Numbered from the stretch's first letter, positions 17,673-26,317 are shown. The stretch is 64,000 nucleotides of DNA from Hyphomicrobium denitrificans ATCC 51888 (GCF_000143145.1 NC_014313.1:62001-126000), one strand, 5' to 3'. The notes: generated by a model not told the origin, from the letters alone. Made by a program: numbers and translations.

Positions 17673-18485
17673 ATGAAGCAGTTCGACAGCGCGGGCGTGG
17701 AGATCGCCTACCTCGATACGGGTAGCGGTAGCAGTGCTGGCGGAGGCACGGAAAAGCCGCCGGTGCTGTTGATCCACGGTTTTGCGTCGAACGTCGAGAC
17801 GAACTGGGGCGGGACGGGCTGGGTCGATTTTCTCCGCAAGGCCGGATACCGGGTCGTTGCGTTCGACAACCGCGGTCACGGGCACAGTCAGAAGCTTCAT
17901 GAATTGACCGATTACGGTGCACCGCTGATGGCCGAGGATGCCAAGCGGCTGCTCGACCACCTCGGCATCAAGCGTGCGCACGTCATTGGGTATTCGATGG
18001 GCGCGCGCATTGCCGCATTCCTGGCGCTGGCGCATCCCGAGCGCGTCGATCATGTCGTTTTCGGCGGGCTCGGCATCAACATGGTGCGCGGCATGGCAGG
18101 AACGGGGCCGATCGCGCGGGCGCTCGAGGCGGAGAGCATCGACGATGTGACGAATCCCACCGCACGCACGTTCCGCGCCTTCGCCGAGCAGACGAAAAGC
18201 GATCTGAAAGCGCTTGCAGCGTGCATTCGCTCGGCGCGGGCGCCGATCACGGCGGAGATGGCGGCATCCATTTCAGCGCCGGTTCTCGTGGCGGTTGGGG
18301 AAACTGACGTCATCGGCGGATCGGCGGCCGAACTCGCCAAGCTCATCCCCGGTGCGCGGGCGATCACAATGCCAGGGAAAGACCATAACCGCGCCGTCGG
18401 CGACCGGACGTTCAAGGCTGAGGTTCTGGCGTTTTTCGAAGGCGGCCAGTCTCTCGAAAGCGGCGCAGCGGCGGCCGAAAAATGA
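17673..18485 (+). CDS. Alpha/beta-fold hydrolase
   Basis: A 270-aa soluble hydrolase. VLLIHGFASNVETNWG carries the oxyanion-hole HG motif, AFDNRGHGHS is the family strand-4 turn, and GYSMGARIAAFLA is the nucleophile elbow with catalytic Ser. The acidic residue is probably in GETDVIGG, and the His in GKDHNRAV. It could be an esterase or a C-C hydrolase; substrate unknown. The ATG at 17673 fits the domain start; in-frame codons reach back to 17565. An 18-nt region of GAGAG repeats upstream is a weak ribosome site. Confidence 0.9.
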   Translation: MKQFDSAGVEIAYLDTGSGSSAGGGTEKPPVLLIHGFASNVETNWGGTGWVDFLRKAGYRVVAFDNRGHGHSQKLHELTDYGAPLMAEDAKRLLDHLGIKRAHVIGYSMGARIAAFLALAHPERVDHVVFGGLGINMVRGMAGTGPIARALEAESIDDVTNPTARTFRAFAEQTKSDLKALAACIRSARAPITAEMAASISAPVLVAVGETDVIGGSAAELAKLIPGARAITMPGKDHNRAVGDRTFKAEVLAFFEGGQSLESGAAAAEK

Positions 18486-18974
18486 TTGCCCCGACGGCCG
18501 TTGCCCGAGCCTGCGCCTGAGGGAAAGCGGTTAGGCCAGACATCGGGCGCGTCAGGGCACATGTCCGCGAGACGCGGGCTGTCTCGCGGTATTTCCAGCC
18601 GTGCGCTCCGTCACACGTCTTCGGATCGGTACGCGGTACAAATCCGATCGAAGACTATGAAATCAGCGCATTCCGAGCTGGTACGCAGGACATGTCCGGC
18701 CGGCAGCGCCTACGGGAGCAGATGCCCAATACCGGGGCTCGATGACGGCGGGATTTCAGGCATGTGTCGGGATCGATTTGGCTGTGGATAACTTGCTCAA
18801 TTCGCAGTCTATGCCTTGACGGTCACAGCTTCGCTGCGAGCCGCTGATTTGGCCTGTCTGCCTCCGCTTTGACTCCGCGACGGCCAAAATCAGCCTGAAA
18901 AATAGGGGATTTTATGCGCTGGGCGGGCGCTTCTTTACTCTCGATTAACCTTACCTCCGTTTACTTGGCGCGTC
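18486..18974. other. 490-bp gene-free region with structured DNA
   Basis: No domain-bearing frame is seen. It holds a strong hairpin CCGCGAGAC (18565-18573)/GTCTCGCGG (18581-18589) 80 bp after the hydrolase stop, which may act as terminator though no T-run follows. A perfect DnaA-box 9-mer lies at 18783-18791 (TGTGGATAA, reverse of TTATCCACA). A near-perfect inverted repeat GCTGATTTGGCC (18843-18854)/GGCCAAAATCAGC (18882-18894) sits 80 bp before the next gene. Confidence 0.55.
18565..18589 (+). terminator. Hairpin downstream of the hydrolase gene
   Basis: Perfect 9-bp stem CCGCGAGAC/GTCTCGCGG with loop GCGGGCT, followed by TATTTCC rather than a full T-run. It is the only strong stem in the 3' region of the hydrolase transcript. 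Confidence 0.5.
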
Positions 18975-19661
18975 ATGGTCTTGCGTCGTATCTGCGTCTT
19001 TGCTCCGCTGATCGTCCTGTTGTTGTCCGGACCCGCGCTCTTGTCGGGCTGCGGCACGTCGGGGACGAATTTCGTTGTCAAAGACGATCCATGGCGCTCA
19101 CCCGAAGAACGCGCTTGCCTTGCGTCCGGCGTCGTCCGCCAGTCGGCGTTCGTGCGCGCCCGTTCGGCGCTTGGTGGTCCGAGCGTTTGCGGCGCGGAAA
19201 CTCCCTTCGAAATGCTTGCGGCCGATAGCGGCCGGGTGACGCTCGAGCCTTCGGCATCGCTGCGCTGTCCGATGATTCCGCAGATCGACAGCTGGGTGAA
19301 GAACGTCGTCGAGCCGGCGGCGCGCTATTATTTTCGCCAGGAGCTTGCGGGCCTGAAAATTCTCGCGTCGTATTCCTGCAGGCCTATGAACAGTGTCGAT
19401 GGCGCGCGGATTTCGGAACACGCTTACGCCAATGCCCTCGATGTCGGCGGTTTCAAACTGGCGAACGGCGATACGATCAGCGTCCTTCGCGACTGGAACG
19501 GTTCGGAGCGCGAACAGGCGTTTCTGCGGCGCGTGCACCAGGGTTCGTGCGAGTATTTCACAACGGTGCTCAGTCCGAACTACAACCGGCTGCACGCCGA
19601 CCATTTCCATCTCGATCTCGCTCGTCACGGACGTGATGGCCTGATGCGCATCTGCAAGTGA
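18975..19661 (+). CDS. Extensin-like C-terminal domain lipoprotein
   Basis: A 228-aa envelope protein with a lipoprotein signal (APLIVLLLSGPALLSGC, lipobox LSGC). The body matches the extensin-like C-terminal family of alphaproteobacteria: YSCRPMNSVDGARISEHAYA, then NALDVGGFKLANG and NRLHADHFHLDLARHG. The His/Asp set (EHAYANALD, HADHFHLD) resembles the metal site of D,D-peptidase-type (LAS/VanY-like) enzymes, so a peptidoglycan role is plausible but inferred. Several Cys residues suggest disulfides. Confidence 0.87.
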   Translation: MVLRRICVFAPLIVLLLSGPALLSGCGTSGTNFVVKDDPWRSPEERACLASGVVRQSAFVRARSALGGPSVCGAETPFEMLAADSGRVTLEPSASLRCPMIPQIDSWVKNVVEPAARYYFRQELAGLKILASYSCRPMNSVDGARISEHAYANALDVGGFKLANGDTISVLRDWNGSEREQAFLRRVHQGSCEYFTTVLSPNYNRLHADHFHLDLARHGRDGLMRICK

Positions 19662-19705
19662 TGCCAGTGTAAGTGTGGGTGTGCGCGCGGAGGCGGCGCA
19701 AATCC

Positions 19706-19810
19706 GCTAGAGCCTTTCCGATTTTGGTGGAACCGCAGAAAGGCTCTAGCCTTTTGTCGATCGTGCTTCTCACCGGAAAACCGGTTCCCACTTTTCCGGA
19801 AGCGCTCTAG
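19706..19810. repeat. Dispersed palindromic repeat, copy 2
   Basis: From CTAGAGCC to GCTCTAG with the same AAAACCGGTTCCCACTTTT core as copy 1 at 11081-11183. It can fold on itself: terminal CTAGAGC/GCTCTAG and internal pairs. It ends 9 bp before the TetR start codon, so it lies in that gene's promoter or leader region. Confidence 0.75.
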
Positions 19811-19819
19811 AAGCGCCAT

Positions 19820-20464
19820 ATGACCTGGGATCAAGATCCGCCGCCCGGAGCGCGACGCGGCTATCATCATGGCAACCTGCGCGAAGCCTTGATGAAGGCG
19901 GCGCTGGAGCTGATTGCCGCGAAGGGCCCGGCAGGATTCACGTTTGCGGAGGCCGCGCGCGCGGCGGGTGTCAGTCCGGCGGCGCCCTACCGGCATTATC
20001 GCGATCGCGATTCCCTGATGGCGGACGTGGCGCGCCGGGCGTTCGAGCTTTTCGCGGCGAAACTCTCGCAGGCTTGGGCGAAGGGGACGCCTGATCCGTT
20101 CAAGGCGTTTGAGCGGGTGGGGCACGCTTACATCGCGTTCGCGCGGGCGGAGCCGGCGCAGTACTCGGCGATGTTTGAATCGGGACTGTCGTTTCAGGCG
20201 TTTCCGGATCTGCACGTCGCGGGTGACCGGGCGTTCAACGTGCTGCGCGATGCGTGCGCGGCGCTGATCGCAACGATGCCCGAGGGCAAGCGTCCGCCGG
20301 TCATGATGATGGCGTTGCATATTTGGGCCGAGGCGCACGGCATCGCGTCACTGTTCGCGCGCGGCGACGAGGCGCGCCGTCCCATTCCGATGAGCCCCGA
20401 AGACCTGCTCGACGCGGCGGTGCTGATTTATCTGGATGGGCTGGGGGTGAGGAAGGCGGGTTAG
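19820..20464 (+). CDS. TetR/AcrR-family transcriptional regulator
   Basis: A 214-aa regulator. The N-terminal helix-turn-helix is typical: LREALMKAALELIAAKGPAG, then TFAEAARAAGVSPAAPYRHY and RDRDSLMADVARRAFELF. The C-terminal ligand domain (about 90-210) resembles the WHG/TetR_C group (HIWAEAHGIASLFARG). Ligand and targets are unknown; no obvious pump or enzyme is divergently encoded beside it. The gene starts just after the palindromic repeat, with no clear Shine-Dalgarno sequence. Confidence 0.9.
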   Translation: MTWDQDPPPGARRGYHHGNLREALMKAALELIAAKGPAGFTFAEAARAAGVSPAAPYRHYRDRDSLMADVARRAFELFAAKLSQAWAKGTPDPFKAFERVGHAYIAFARAEPAQYSAMFESGLSFQAFPDLHVAGDRAFNVLRDACAALIATMPEGKRPPVMMMALHIWAEAHGIASLFARGDEARRPIPMSPEDLLDAAVLIYLDGLGVRKAG

Positions 20465-20574
20465 CGGATGTTGCAGGCCGGCTTTGAATCCAAAAAGCGA
20501 CCAGGCAAAACCACTCCCGCGGGAATTTGTTAGCCTCTCCCTTGAATCCGCCCCTTGCTCTCCCACCTATGTGA

Positions 20575-20593
20575 ATGTAAAATACATTTACAT
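20575..20593. promoter_or_regulatory. 19-bp palindrome before the DUF2852 pair
   Basis: ATGTAAAATACATTTACAT: perfect 7-bp arms ATGTAAA/TTTACAT around ATACA. It lies 24 bp before the start of the DUF2852 gene, so a bound protein would block transcription or the site overlaps the promoter. The regulator is not known; the upstream TetR gene is one candidate. Confidence 0.5.
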
Positions 20594-20616
20594 CCCCAAC
20601 GAGGAGAGGGTGGCGA

Positions 20617-21042
20617 ATGGCGCAAGTGGTTCAGACTCTTGACGATTTCGGCAGGCCTGCGTGGCTCGTCGCGATGGTCCTGGGCTTCGTTCTTTTCTGG
20701 CCGATTGGGCTCACCATCTTGGCCTATATGCTTTGGAGTGGACGCATGAACTGTGGATGGCACGGCGGACGCGGACGATGGGACAACCGGTTCGTGGAAC
20801 GGTTCGGCCGGGCGAAAGACCGCGTCGAAGGCGAGATGCGGAACTTCGCACGCGGCGCGTATTCGAGCGGCAATAAAGCGTTCGACGACTACCGCGAGTC
20901 GACGCTGAAGCGTCTCGAGGAAGAAGAGCGCGAGTTCCGCTCGTTCCTGGAGCGCCTGCGTCAGGCCAAGGACAAGTCGGAATTCGATCAGTTCATGAGC
21001 GAGCGGCGCGATCGTCCCGCCGCAACCGAAGGCAGTGTTTGA
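20617..21042 (+). CDS. DUF2852-domain small membrane protein
   Basis: A 141-aa protein with one strong membrane helix near the N terminus (WLVAMVLGFVLFWPIGLTIL) and a charged cytoplasmic tail. The tail (FDDYRESTLKRLEEEEREFR, then SFLERLRQAKDKSEFDQFM) is the conserved DUF2852 signature, of unknown function. The ribosome site GAGGAGAGGG precedes the ATG. A palindromic candidate operator lies just upstream. The next gene encodes a protein with a related tail, so the two probably form an operon and may interact. Confidence 0.85.
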   Translation: MAQVVQTLDDFGRPAWLVAMVLGFVLFWPIGLTILAYMLWSGRMNCGWHGGRGRWDNRFVERFGRAKDRVEGEMRNFARGAYSSGNKAFDDYRESTLKRLEEEEREFRSFLERLRQAKDKSEFDQFMSERRDRPAATEGSV

Positions 21043-21118
21043 TCGTATACGTTGTGTGAGGCGGCCTCTCGGTCGCCTCATTCGTTCGCCTCAATCGTTG
21101 GCGTGTGGGAGACGTTCG

Positions 21119-21520
21119 ATGCCGCTTTTTTTCTTCCCATTGCTGTTCGTCGTGCCGTTCGTCGTGCTGGCCATGATCCTGTTTTTCGTCGGCTCGATCG
21201 TGATGAGGCTGATGTTCTTCGTCGCGATCGCGGCGTTCGCGGGGCTCGTACTATTCGGTACGGGGCTCTTTGGCGCGTTGGTTCGGGCGCTCGGTTCCGG
21301 CGTGCGGCGTGCCTACTGGGCCTATCAGAACCGTCGGTTTGACAGTCCGGCGCCTCGGCGCGATCTCGACAACGCGGCGTTCGAAGATTATCGGCGCGCG
21401 ACAATGACCAAGCTCGACTCCGAAGCGCAGGAATTCCGGGCGTTTCTCGCGAAGCTCCGGCAGGCTGCGGATGCGGCCGATTTCAAGGCGTTCCTGAATT
21501 CGCGGCGCGCCGGCTCCTAA
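21119..21520 (+). CDS. Small membrane protein with a DUF2852-like tail
   Basis: A 133-aa protein. Residues 1-60 are very hydrophobic, with two probable membrane helices (FFFPLLFVVPFVVLAMILFF and FVAIAAFAGLVLFGTGLFGA). The C-terminal tail FEDYRRATMTKLDSEAQEFR, then AFLAKLRQAADAADFKAFL, aligns closely with the tail of the preceding gene product. The ATG at 21119 has GGGAG 7 bp upstream; in-frame codons reach back to 21035 but would overlap the previous gene. Function unknown; the pair may respond to membrane stress (inference only). Confidence 0.78.
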   Translation: MPLFFFPLLFVVPFVVLAMILFFVGSIVMRLMFFVAIAAFAGLVLFGTGLFGALVRALGSGVRRAYWAYQNRRFDSPAPRRDLDNAAFEDYRRATMTKLDSEAQEFRAFLAKLRQAADAADFKAFLNSRRAGS

Positions 21521-21685
21521 GGCCTGCGAGCCGGACGCTTTCCGCCCCGGCTCTGCGGCATACCAGATATTTCCGGCTTTCCGCTTTTGTTGCTGTAAAT
21601 TTAGGGGAAGTCTATTTCGACGTCCCTTATGCTTCCGTTCGGCGGCTGAGGAAGCCGTTCAGGGCTGACGACGGGTGGCCGGACG

Positions 21686-22417
21686 ATGGCGTGGCAATTT
21701 CTGAAAAATGCGGTGGCCGCCACCTATGGCGGCGGGCTGCGCTCGGCGCTCGAAGCGTTCAAGGGATCGCTCGGCATCGATGGCGCACGTTCGCCGGCGC
21801 AATCGCGCGTCGCGTTCACGATTGCCGTTGTCGCCCTTGCCGCGAAGATGAGCAAAGCCGACGGCGTGTCGCTGCCGGTTGAAGCGCAGGCGTTCGAACG
21901 GCAGTTTTCAGTGCCCGATACCGAGCGCGCGCACGTGCGCCGCCTCTACCAACTCGCAAGCCAGGATGTCGCCGGTTATGAGGCGTATGCGGCGCAGGTT
22001 GCGCGTCTGCTCGAGGATCAGCAGGACCTCAAGATTTCGGTGCTCGAGTGTCTGTTTCATGTCGCGAGCGCCGACGGGGTGCTGCATCCCGATGAAGACC
22101 GCTATCTGGCGCACGTTTCGGAAATTCTTGGACTGTCGCAGCGCGAGTATCGCTGCGTTCGCCGCGGGTTCGTCGTCGATGCGGACAGTCCCTACGAGGT
22201 CTTGAGCGTTTCGCCCGCGGCGTCTGACAAAGACATCAAGGCGCGGTATCGCGATCTCGTGAAGAGCCATCATCCGGATGCGCTGGTCGCGAAGGGCGTT
22301 CCGCCGGAATTTCTTGCCGGCGCCGAGCGCAGGCTTGCAGCGATCACGGCTGCTTATGAAGAAATTCTCTCCGAACGCGGATTGCGCGCCGAACGCGCGC
22401 TGGAATCCAGTCCGTGA
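21686..22417 (+). CDS. TerB/J-domain protein (DjlA-like co-chaperone)
   Basis: A 243-aa protein. The middle (about 50-160) is a TerB-type helical domain (VALAAKMSKADGVSLPVEAQ, and HVASADGVLHPDEDRYL with acidic metal-ligand-like residues). The C-terminal 70 residues are a J domain: DSPYEVLSVSPAASDKDIKA, then YRDLVKSHHPDAL with the HPD tripeptide needed to stimulate DnaK. The architecture matches DjlA, except that no N-terminal membrane helix is evident. Its stop overlaps the amidase start by 4 bp (GTGA), so the two are translationally coupled. Confidence 0.9.
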   Translation: MAWQFLKNAVAATYGGGLRSALEAFKGSLGIDGARSPAQSRVAFTIAVVALAAKMSKADGVSLPVEAQAFERQFSVPDTERAHVRRLYQLASQDVAGYEAYAAQVARLLEDQQDLKISVLECLFHVASADGVLHPDEDRYLAHVSEILGLSQREYRCVRRGFVVDADSPYEVLSVSPAASDKDIKARYRDLVKSHHPDALVAKGVPPEFLAGAERRLAAITAAYEEILSERGLRAERALESSP

Positions 22418-23184
22418 CGTTCGCAGCCGATAGTCCTCTCGTCGGCTCGGTGCGCGTTGCGGAAAACCACGAGCCGCGGCGCGGCGGCGTCCGGCCGTCG
22501 CTGCTCATTCTGCATTACACTGGGATGTCGTCGGCGGAGAAGGCCATCGACTGGCTGGCGCGCGCGGAGAGCAACGTCTCGTGCCACTACGTCATCGATG
22601 AAGATGGCCGCATCACGCAACTTGTGCCGGAAAGCCTGCGCGCCTGGCACGCAGGGGCGTCGTTCTGGCGCGGCGAGACCGACATCAACTCGCATTCGAT
22701 CGGCATCGAGATCCAAAATCCTGGGCATCAGCACGGGTATCCGGATTTTCCAGCGGCCCAGATGCAAGCGGTGATCGCGCTGGGTAAGGACATTGCGCAG
22801 CGGCATCGGATGGCGGCGGATGCGGTTCTCGCGCATTCGGATATCGCGCCGGGGCGTAAGATCGATCCGGGTGAGAAGTTCAATTGGGCGCTTCTGGCGC
22901 GTCAGGGCCTCGGCCTTTGGGTGCGGCCCTCGTCGGTGCATGCCGACGATCCTGGACTCGACATCGGCGCGTCGGGGAGCCGGGTGGCTGCTGCGCAGGA
23001 ACTGCTCGCGCTCTATGGGTATCGTGTGGAGCAGAGCGGAATTCTCGATGACGGCACGAGCCATGTTCTCAAGGCTTTCCAGGCGCATTTTCGGCCGCGC
23101 CGTGTCGACGGCAGACTAGACCGATCGACCGAGTTGACGCTGGAAAGGTTGATTGGCGTATCTGACCGCAACGTCGCCGCTTGA
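22414..23184 (+). CDS. N-acetylmuramoyl-L-alanine amidase (AmiD type) with peptidoglycan-binding domain
   Basis: A 256-aa Zn-dependent amidase_2 that cleaves the bond between MurNAc and the stem peptide. Zn ligand motifs are ILHYTGM (His), HSDIAPGRKIDPGEKF (His and Asp), with WHAGASFWRG and SIGIEIQNPG as family landmarks. Residues 185-245 form a PG_binding_1 domain (GASGSRVAAAQELLALYGYR). No signal peptide is visible, so it may act in the cytoplasm on recycled muropeptides, as AmpD does. The GTG start overlaps the previous stop in a GTGA. Confidence 0.92.
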   Translation: MTFAADSPLVGSVRVAENHEPRRGGVRPSLLILHYTGMSSAEKAIDWLARAESNVSCHYVIDEDGRITQLVPESLRAWHAGASFWRGETDINSHSIGIEIQNPGHQHGYPDFPAAQMQAVIALGKDIAQRHRMAADAVLAHSDIAPGRKIDPGEKFNWALLARQGLGLWVRPSSVHADDPGLDIGASGSRVAAAQELLALYGYRVEQSGILDDGTSHVLKAFQAHFRPRRVDGRLDRSTELTLERLIGVSDRNVAA

Positions 23185-23277
23185 CGCGGCCGTCACGTTG
23201 ACGTTGATGCTGCGTTCGAATTCCTCCGCATAGTGAATTCATCTCATCCCGTTTGCCGATGAACGTCAGGATCGACC

Positions 23278-24906
23278 GTGTTCAAGCCCCGCCGTCCGGA
23301 AATCCTGATTCTTCTGCTCGCGATTTATATCGCGGTGGCGCTCAATTATGCGTTCTGGCGGAAGTTACTGATTGCGGCCGAGCCGCATAATTTCGGCGAT
23401 TGGCATTTTGTCGTCGCAACGCTGGTTGCGGCGGTCGCCGCGCTTTATCTGATCCTACTCGCCATTTCGTACAAACCGGTCATCCGCGCCATCGTCCTGA
23501 TCGTGCTGCCGGTGACGGCTGCGGCCAGCTATTTCATGACCGAATACGGCATCGTCATCGATAGCGACATGGTGCGAAACATATTCGAGACGGACACGCG
23601 TGAAGCGCGCGACCTGGTGTCGTTGAATCTCGTGGCTTGGGTTGCGATCCTCGGCGTGCTGCCTGCGGTGTTGTTCGCGGCGATCCCTTGGACAGCGCAG
23701 ACGTTCAAGGCCGAAGCGCTGGGCAAGGTACGCTACGCGGCGGTTGCGGCCGTGATGCTGGTGCTCGCGATCTTCCCTGTCTGGGGGAGCTTTCTCTCCA
23801 TTTTCCGCGAGCAGAGCGACTTGAAGCTGACGCTGACGCCGTTCAATTATATCGCGGCGACGTCGAAGTACTTGAGAAAGCGCACCGTCACGCAAGCCCA
23901 GGTCATCTCGCCCTATGGGGAGGATGCGCATCGTGCCGCGACTGCGCAGTCGCGAGGACGCAAATCGCTTTTCGTCGTCGTGGTCGGCGAAACGGCGCGC
24001 TGGGATCATTTTGCGCTCAATGGCTACAGCAAGCCGACCAATCCCATGCTGTCGAAGGTTGAGGGTCTGATCAACTATTCGCAGGCGTATTCCTGCGGGA
24101 CGGATACGGCGCAATCGGTGCCGTGCATGTTCTCCGGCTTCGGCAAGGCGGGCTTTACGAATGCGAAGGCGGCATCGCGCGATAATCTCCTTGATATTTT
24201 GAAGCGCGCGGACATCGACGTTATCTGGCGGGAAAATCAAGCCGGTTGCAAAGGCGTTTGCGATCGCGTTCAGACTGAAACGCTGACCGGGCACGCCGCT
24301 CCGACGTTTTATCCAAGCACTGAAAATTTCGACGACGTACTCGTCGACGGTCTCGATCAGCGCATTGCGAACATGCAGCGGGATACCGTCATCGTGCTGC
24401 ACATGATGGGCAGTCACGGGCCGGCGTACTGGAAGCGGTACCCGGAGAAGTTCGAGGTGTTCAAGCCTGCTTGCAAAGTCGTTCAGTTCAGCGATTGCGA
24501 GACGGAGCATATCATCAACGCCTACGACAACACGATCCTCTACACGGATCATGTTCTGGCGCGTCTGATCGGTGTTCTGTCGACCGCGGAAAGTCACGGC
24601 GTCGACGCCGGAATGCTGTACGTTTCAGATCACGGCGAAAGCCTTGGCGAGCACAATATGTATCTTCACGGGATGCCTTATGCGCTCGCTCCGGAGGCAC
24701 AAATTCACGTGCCCATGGTTGTCTGGCTGTCGCCATCCATGCGGGAGGGGGCGGGTATCGACGCCAGCTGTCTCGTCCAGCGCTCTTCGCAGCGCGTCAG
24801 CCACGATAACCTGTTTTCGTCCGTGCTCGGGATGATGGACGTAAAAACACGCGTTTATGATCCGGCGCTCGACCTATTTTCGGGGTGCCGGCGGCGAGCC
24901 TCTTAA
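23278..24906 (+). CDS. eptA: Lipid A phosphoethanolamine transferase
   Basis: A 542-aa inner-membrane enzyme that transfers phosphoethanolamine from phosphatidylethanolamine to lipid A or another envelope glycan. Five membrane helices (residues 8-175) precede a periplasmic sulfatase-fold domain. VVVGETARWDHF holds the metal-binding Glu, SCGTDTAQSVPCMFS the nucleophile Thr (residue 277), and YVSDHGESLGEHNMYLHG the Asp/His metal ligands. Paired cysteines fit the family disulfides. It starts with GTG at 23278 behind AGGA. Such enzymes reduce envelope negative charge and can lower sensitivity to cationic peptides; the acceptor here is not known. Confidence 0.9.
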   Translation: MFKPRRPEILILLLAIYIAVALNYAFWRKLLIAAEPHNFGDWHFVVATLVAAVAALYLILLAISYKPVIRAIVLIVLPVTAAASYFMTEYGIVIDSDMVRNIFETDTREARDLVSLNLVAWVAILGVLPAVLFAAIPWTAQTFKAEALGKVRYAAVAAVMLVLAIFPVWGSFLSIFREQSDLKLTLTPFNYIAATSKYLRKRTVTQAQVISPYGEDAHRAATAQSRGRKSLFVVVVGETARWDHFALNGYSKPTNPMLSKVEGLINYSQAYSCGTDTAQSVPCMFSGFGKAGFTNAKAASRDNLLDILKRADIDVIWRENQAGCKGVCDRVQTETLTGHAAPTFYPSTENFDDVLVDGLDQRIANMQRDTVIVLHMMGSHGPAYWKRYPEKFEVFKPACKVVQFSDCETEHIINAYDNTILYTDHVLARLIGVLSTAESHGVDAGMLYVSDHGESLGEHNMYLHGMPYALAPEAQIHVPMVVWLSPSMREGAGIDASCLVQRSSQRVSHDNLFSSVLGMMDVKTRVYDPALDLFSGCRRRAS

Positions 24907-24994
24907 GTGCTTCCGCAGCATTCCCATTTTAGCCAGAACGAATATTCTTCGCTTTCGACTCGGGCATGATGCCGTGAGCGGGTGAGGTCCAGGG

Positions 24995-25834
24995 ATGCGT
25001 CGCCGATTGCGCCAAACCGTTGTGATCGTAGCATTGTTCGGTGCTGCAGGGTTCGCGGGCGCATCGGCTGAGCCGGCGACCGGGCCAGTGCCGATGCACG
25101 CGGAAGTCAGCGCTTACACGATCACGGCCTTGCTGCATAAAGCGAAGCCCGGTGAACGGCCGAACCTTTCAGGAAAGTTCCTGGTCTATCTCGATCTCGC
25201 GGACCTCGATTTCAAAGGCGCGAACCTGGCGCGTTCCGATTTCTATGGCACCGATTTTACGGATGCCAATCTGTCGGGCGTGGATCTGTCGCATACGCGG
25301 CTCGACCGGTCCGTTTTGATCCGCTCCAATCTCTCGGGCGCAAATCTCACAGGCGCGACGATCCTGCGGCCGACGATCTATTCGGATCTCTCGAGCAAAA
25401 CATCCGATGCTCCGCGATTTTCCGGCGCGAACCTATCGAAGGTCCGCGTGCAAGCGGAATTGTCCGGGTCCGATTTCAGAGGCGCCGATCTGACGGAAGC
25501 GAATTTCGCGCCGCTCGAATGGCGGTCGGGTGAGGGCACGCTCGCGACGGCGTATCGGAATATTCTCAAGTACTGCGATTTCTCCGGGGCGCGCCTGCAC
25601 GCTGCGAACATGCAGCGCTCCGTCTTGTGGTTTGCGAAGTTCACCGGAGCCGATCTGACCGGTGCCGATTTTACGGACGCGGATCTTTCGCGCGCAGACT
25701 TCGCGGGGGCGGATGTTTCCGGTGCGAATTTTTCGCAGGCGAACCTGGATGGCGCCAGTCTTATCGGCGTGAAAGGCCTGCATGAAGCGATAGGTCTCGA
25801 TCAGTCCATCAATTTGGATCGAGCGACCCGCTGA
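24995..25834 (+). CDS. Exported pentapeptide-repeat protein
   Basis: A 279-aa protein with a signal peptide (VVIVALFGAAGFAGASA) and many A(D/N)LxX pentapeptide repeats: LDFKGANLARSDFYGTDF, DANLSGVDLSHTRLDRS and GADLTGADFTDADLSRADFA. These build a right-handed quadrilateral beta-helix (Rfr fold). Repeats are broken near residues 125-145 and 170-190, which probably make loops. Periplasmic members of this family have no common function. The gene starts with ATG at 24995, about 90 bp after eptA. A weak stem AAACC-GGC-GGTTT with T-run follows at 25864-25880. Confidence 0.88.
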   Translation: MRRRLRQTVVIVALFGAAGFAGASAEPATGPVPMHAEVSAYTITALLHKAKPGERPNLSGKFLVYLDLADLDFKGANLARSDFYGTDFTDANLSGVDLSHTRLDRSVLIRSNLSGANLTGATILRPTIYSDLSSKTSDAPRFSGANLSKVRVQAELSGSDFRGADLTEANFAPLEWRSGEGTLATAYRNILKYCDFSGARLHAANMQRSVLWFAKFTGADLTGADFTDADLSRADFAGADVSGANFSQANLDGASLIGVKGLHEAIGLDQSINLDRATR

Positions 25835-25982
25835 GTTTGAAAACATTCCAACGTACGATCGATAAACCGGCGGTTTTTCCGATCTCGCGACAGTTTGCAC
25901 TTTAATTAAATCAGCAAAGCCTGTTAGAGTTCGATAAACCATTTATTGTCAGTATGTTAATAAGCATGTAGGCGCGAGGAGC

Positions 25983-26270
25983 ATGATGCGTAACGCGACA
26001 TACCATCTGCGATCCTGCTGTGCGATTGCGGTCCTTCTCACAGCTGGGCTCGCGACGCAGGCGAACGCCGTCAGCTTGCGCGTGAAGCTCGCATGCTCAA
26101 GCGACTATCGTGCGCTCTGCAGTCAGTATGCGTCCGACAGTCCGGAAGTTCGCGCATGCATGCGCGCCGCAGGCGAGCGGTTGTCGCCTCGCTGTCTCAA
26201 TGCGCTGATCGCCGCCGGCGAAGTTTCGCAAGAAGAAGTCGCGCGCCGGGCTGCGCAGGCGCACCAATAA
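25983..26270 (+). CDS. Small secreted Cys-rich-repeat protein
   Basis: A 95-aa protein with a signal peptide (AIAVLLTAGLATQANA). The mature part has one Cys-rich repeat unit of the GLG1/FGFR type: CSSDYRALCSQYASDSPEVR, then ACMRAAGERLSPRCLNALIA, with four cysteines spaced to make two disulfides. Short exported proteins with this repeat are frequent in Hyphomicrobiales; their role is unknown. The start has GAGGAGC just upstream. Confidence 0.8.
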   Translation: MMRNATYHLRSCCAIAVLLTAGLATQANAVSLRVKLACSSDYRALCSQYASDSPEVRACMRAAGERLSPRCLNALIAAGEVSQEEVARRAAQAHQ

Positions 26271-26317
26271 ATTTATCGGAGGGTGGAGATCGCGCGTTCA
26301 CGTGAACGCGCGATGGA

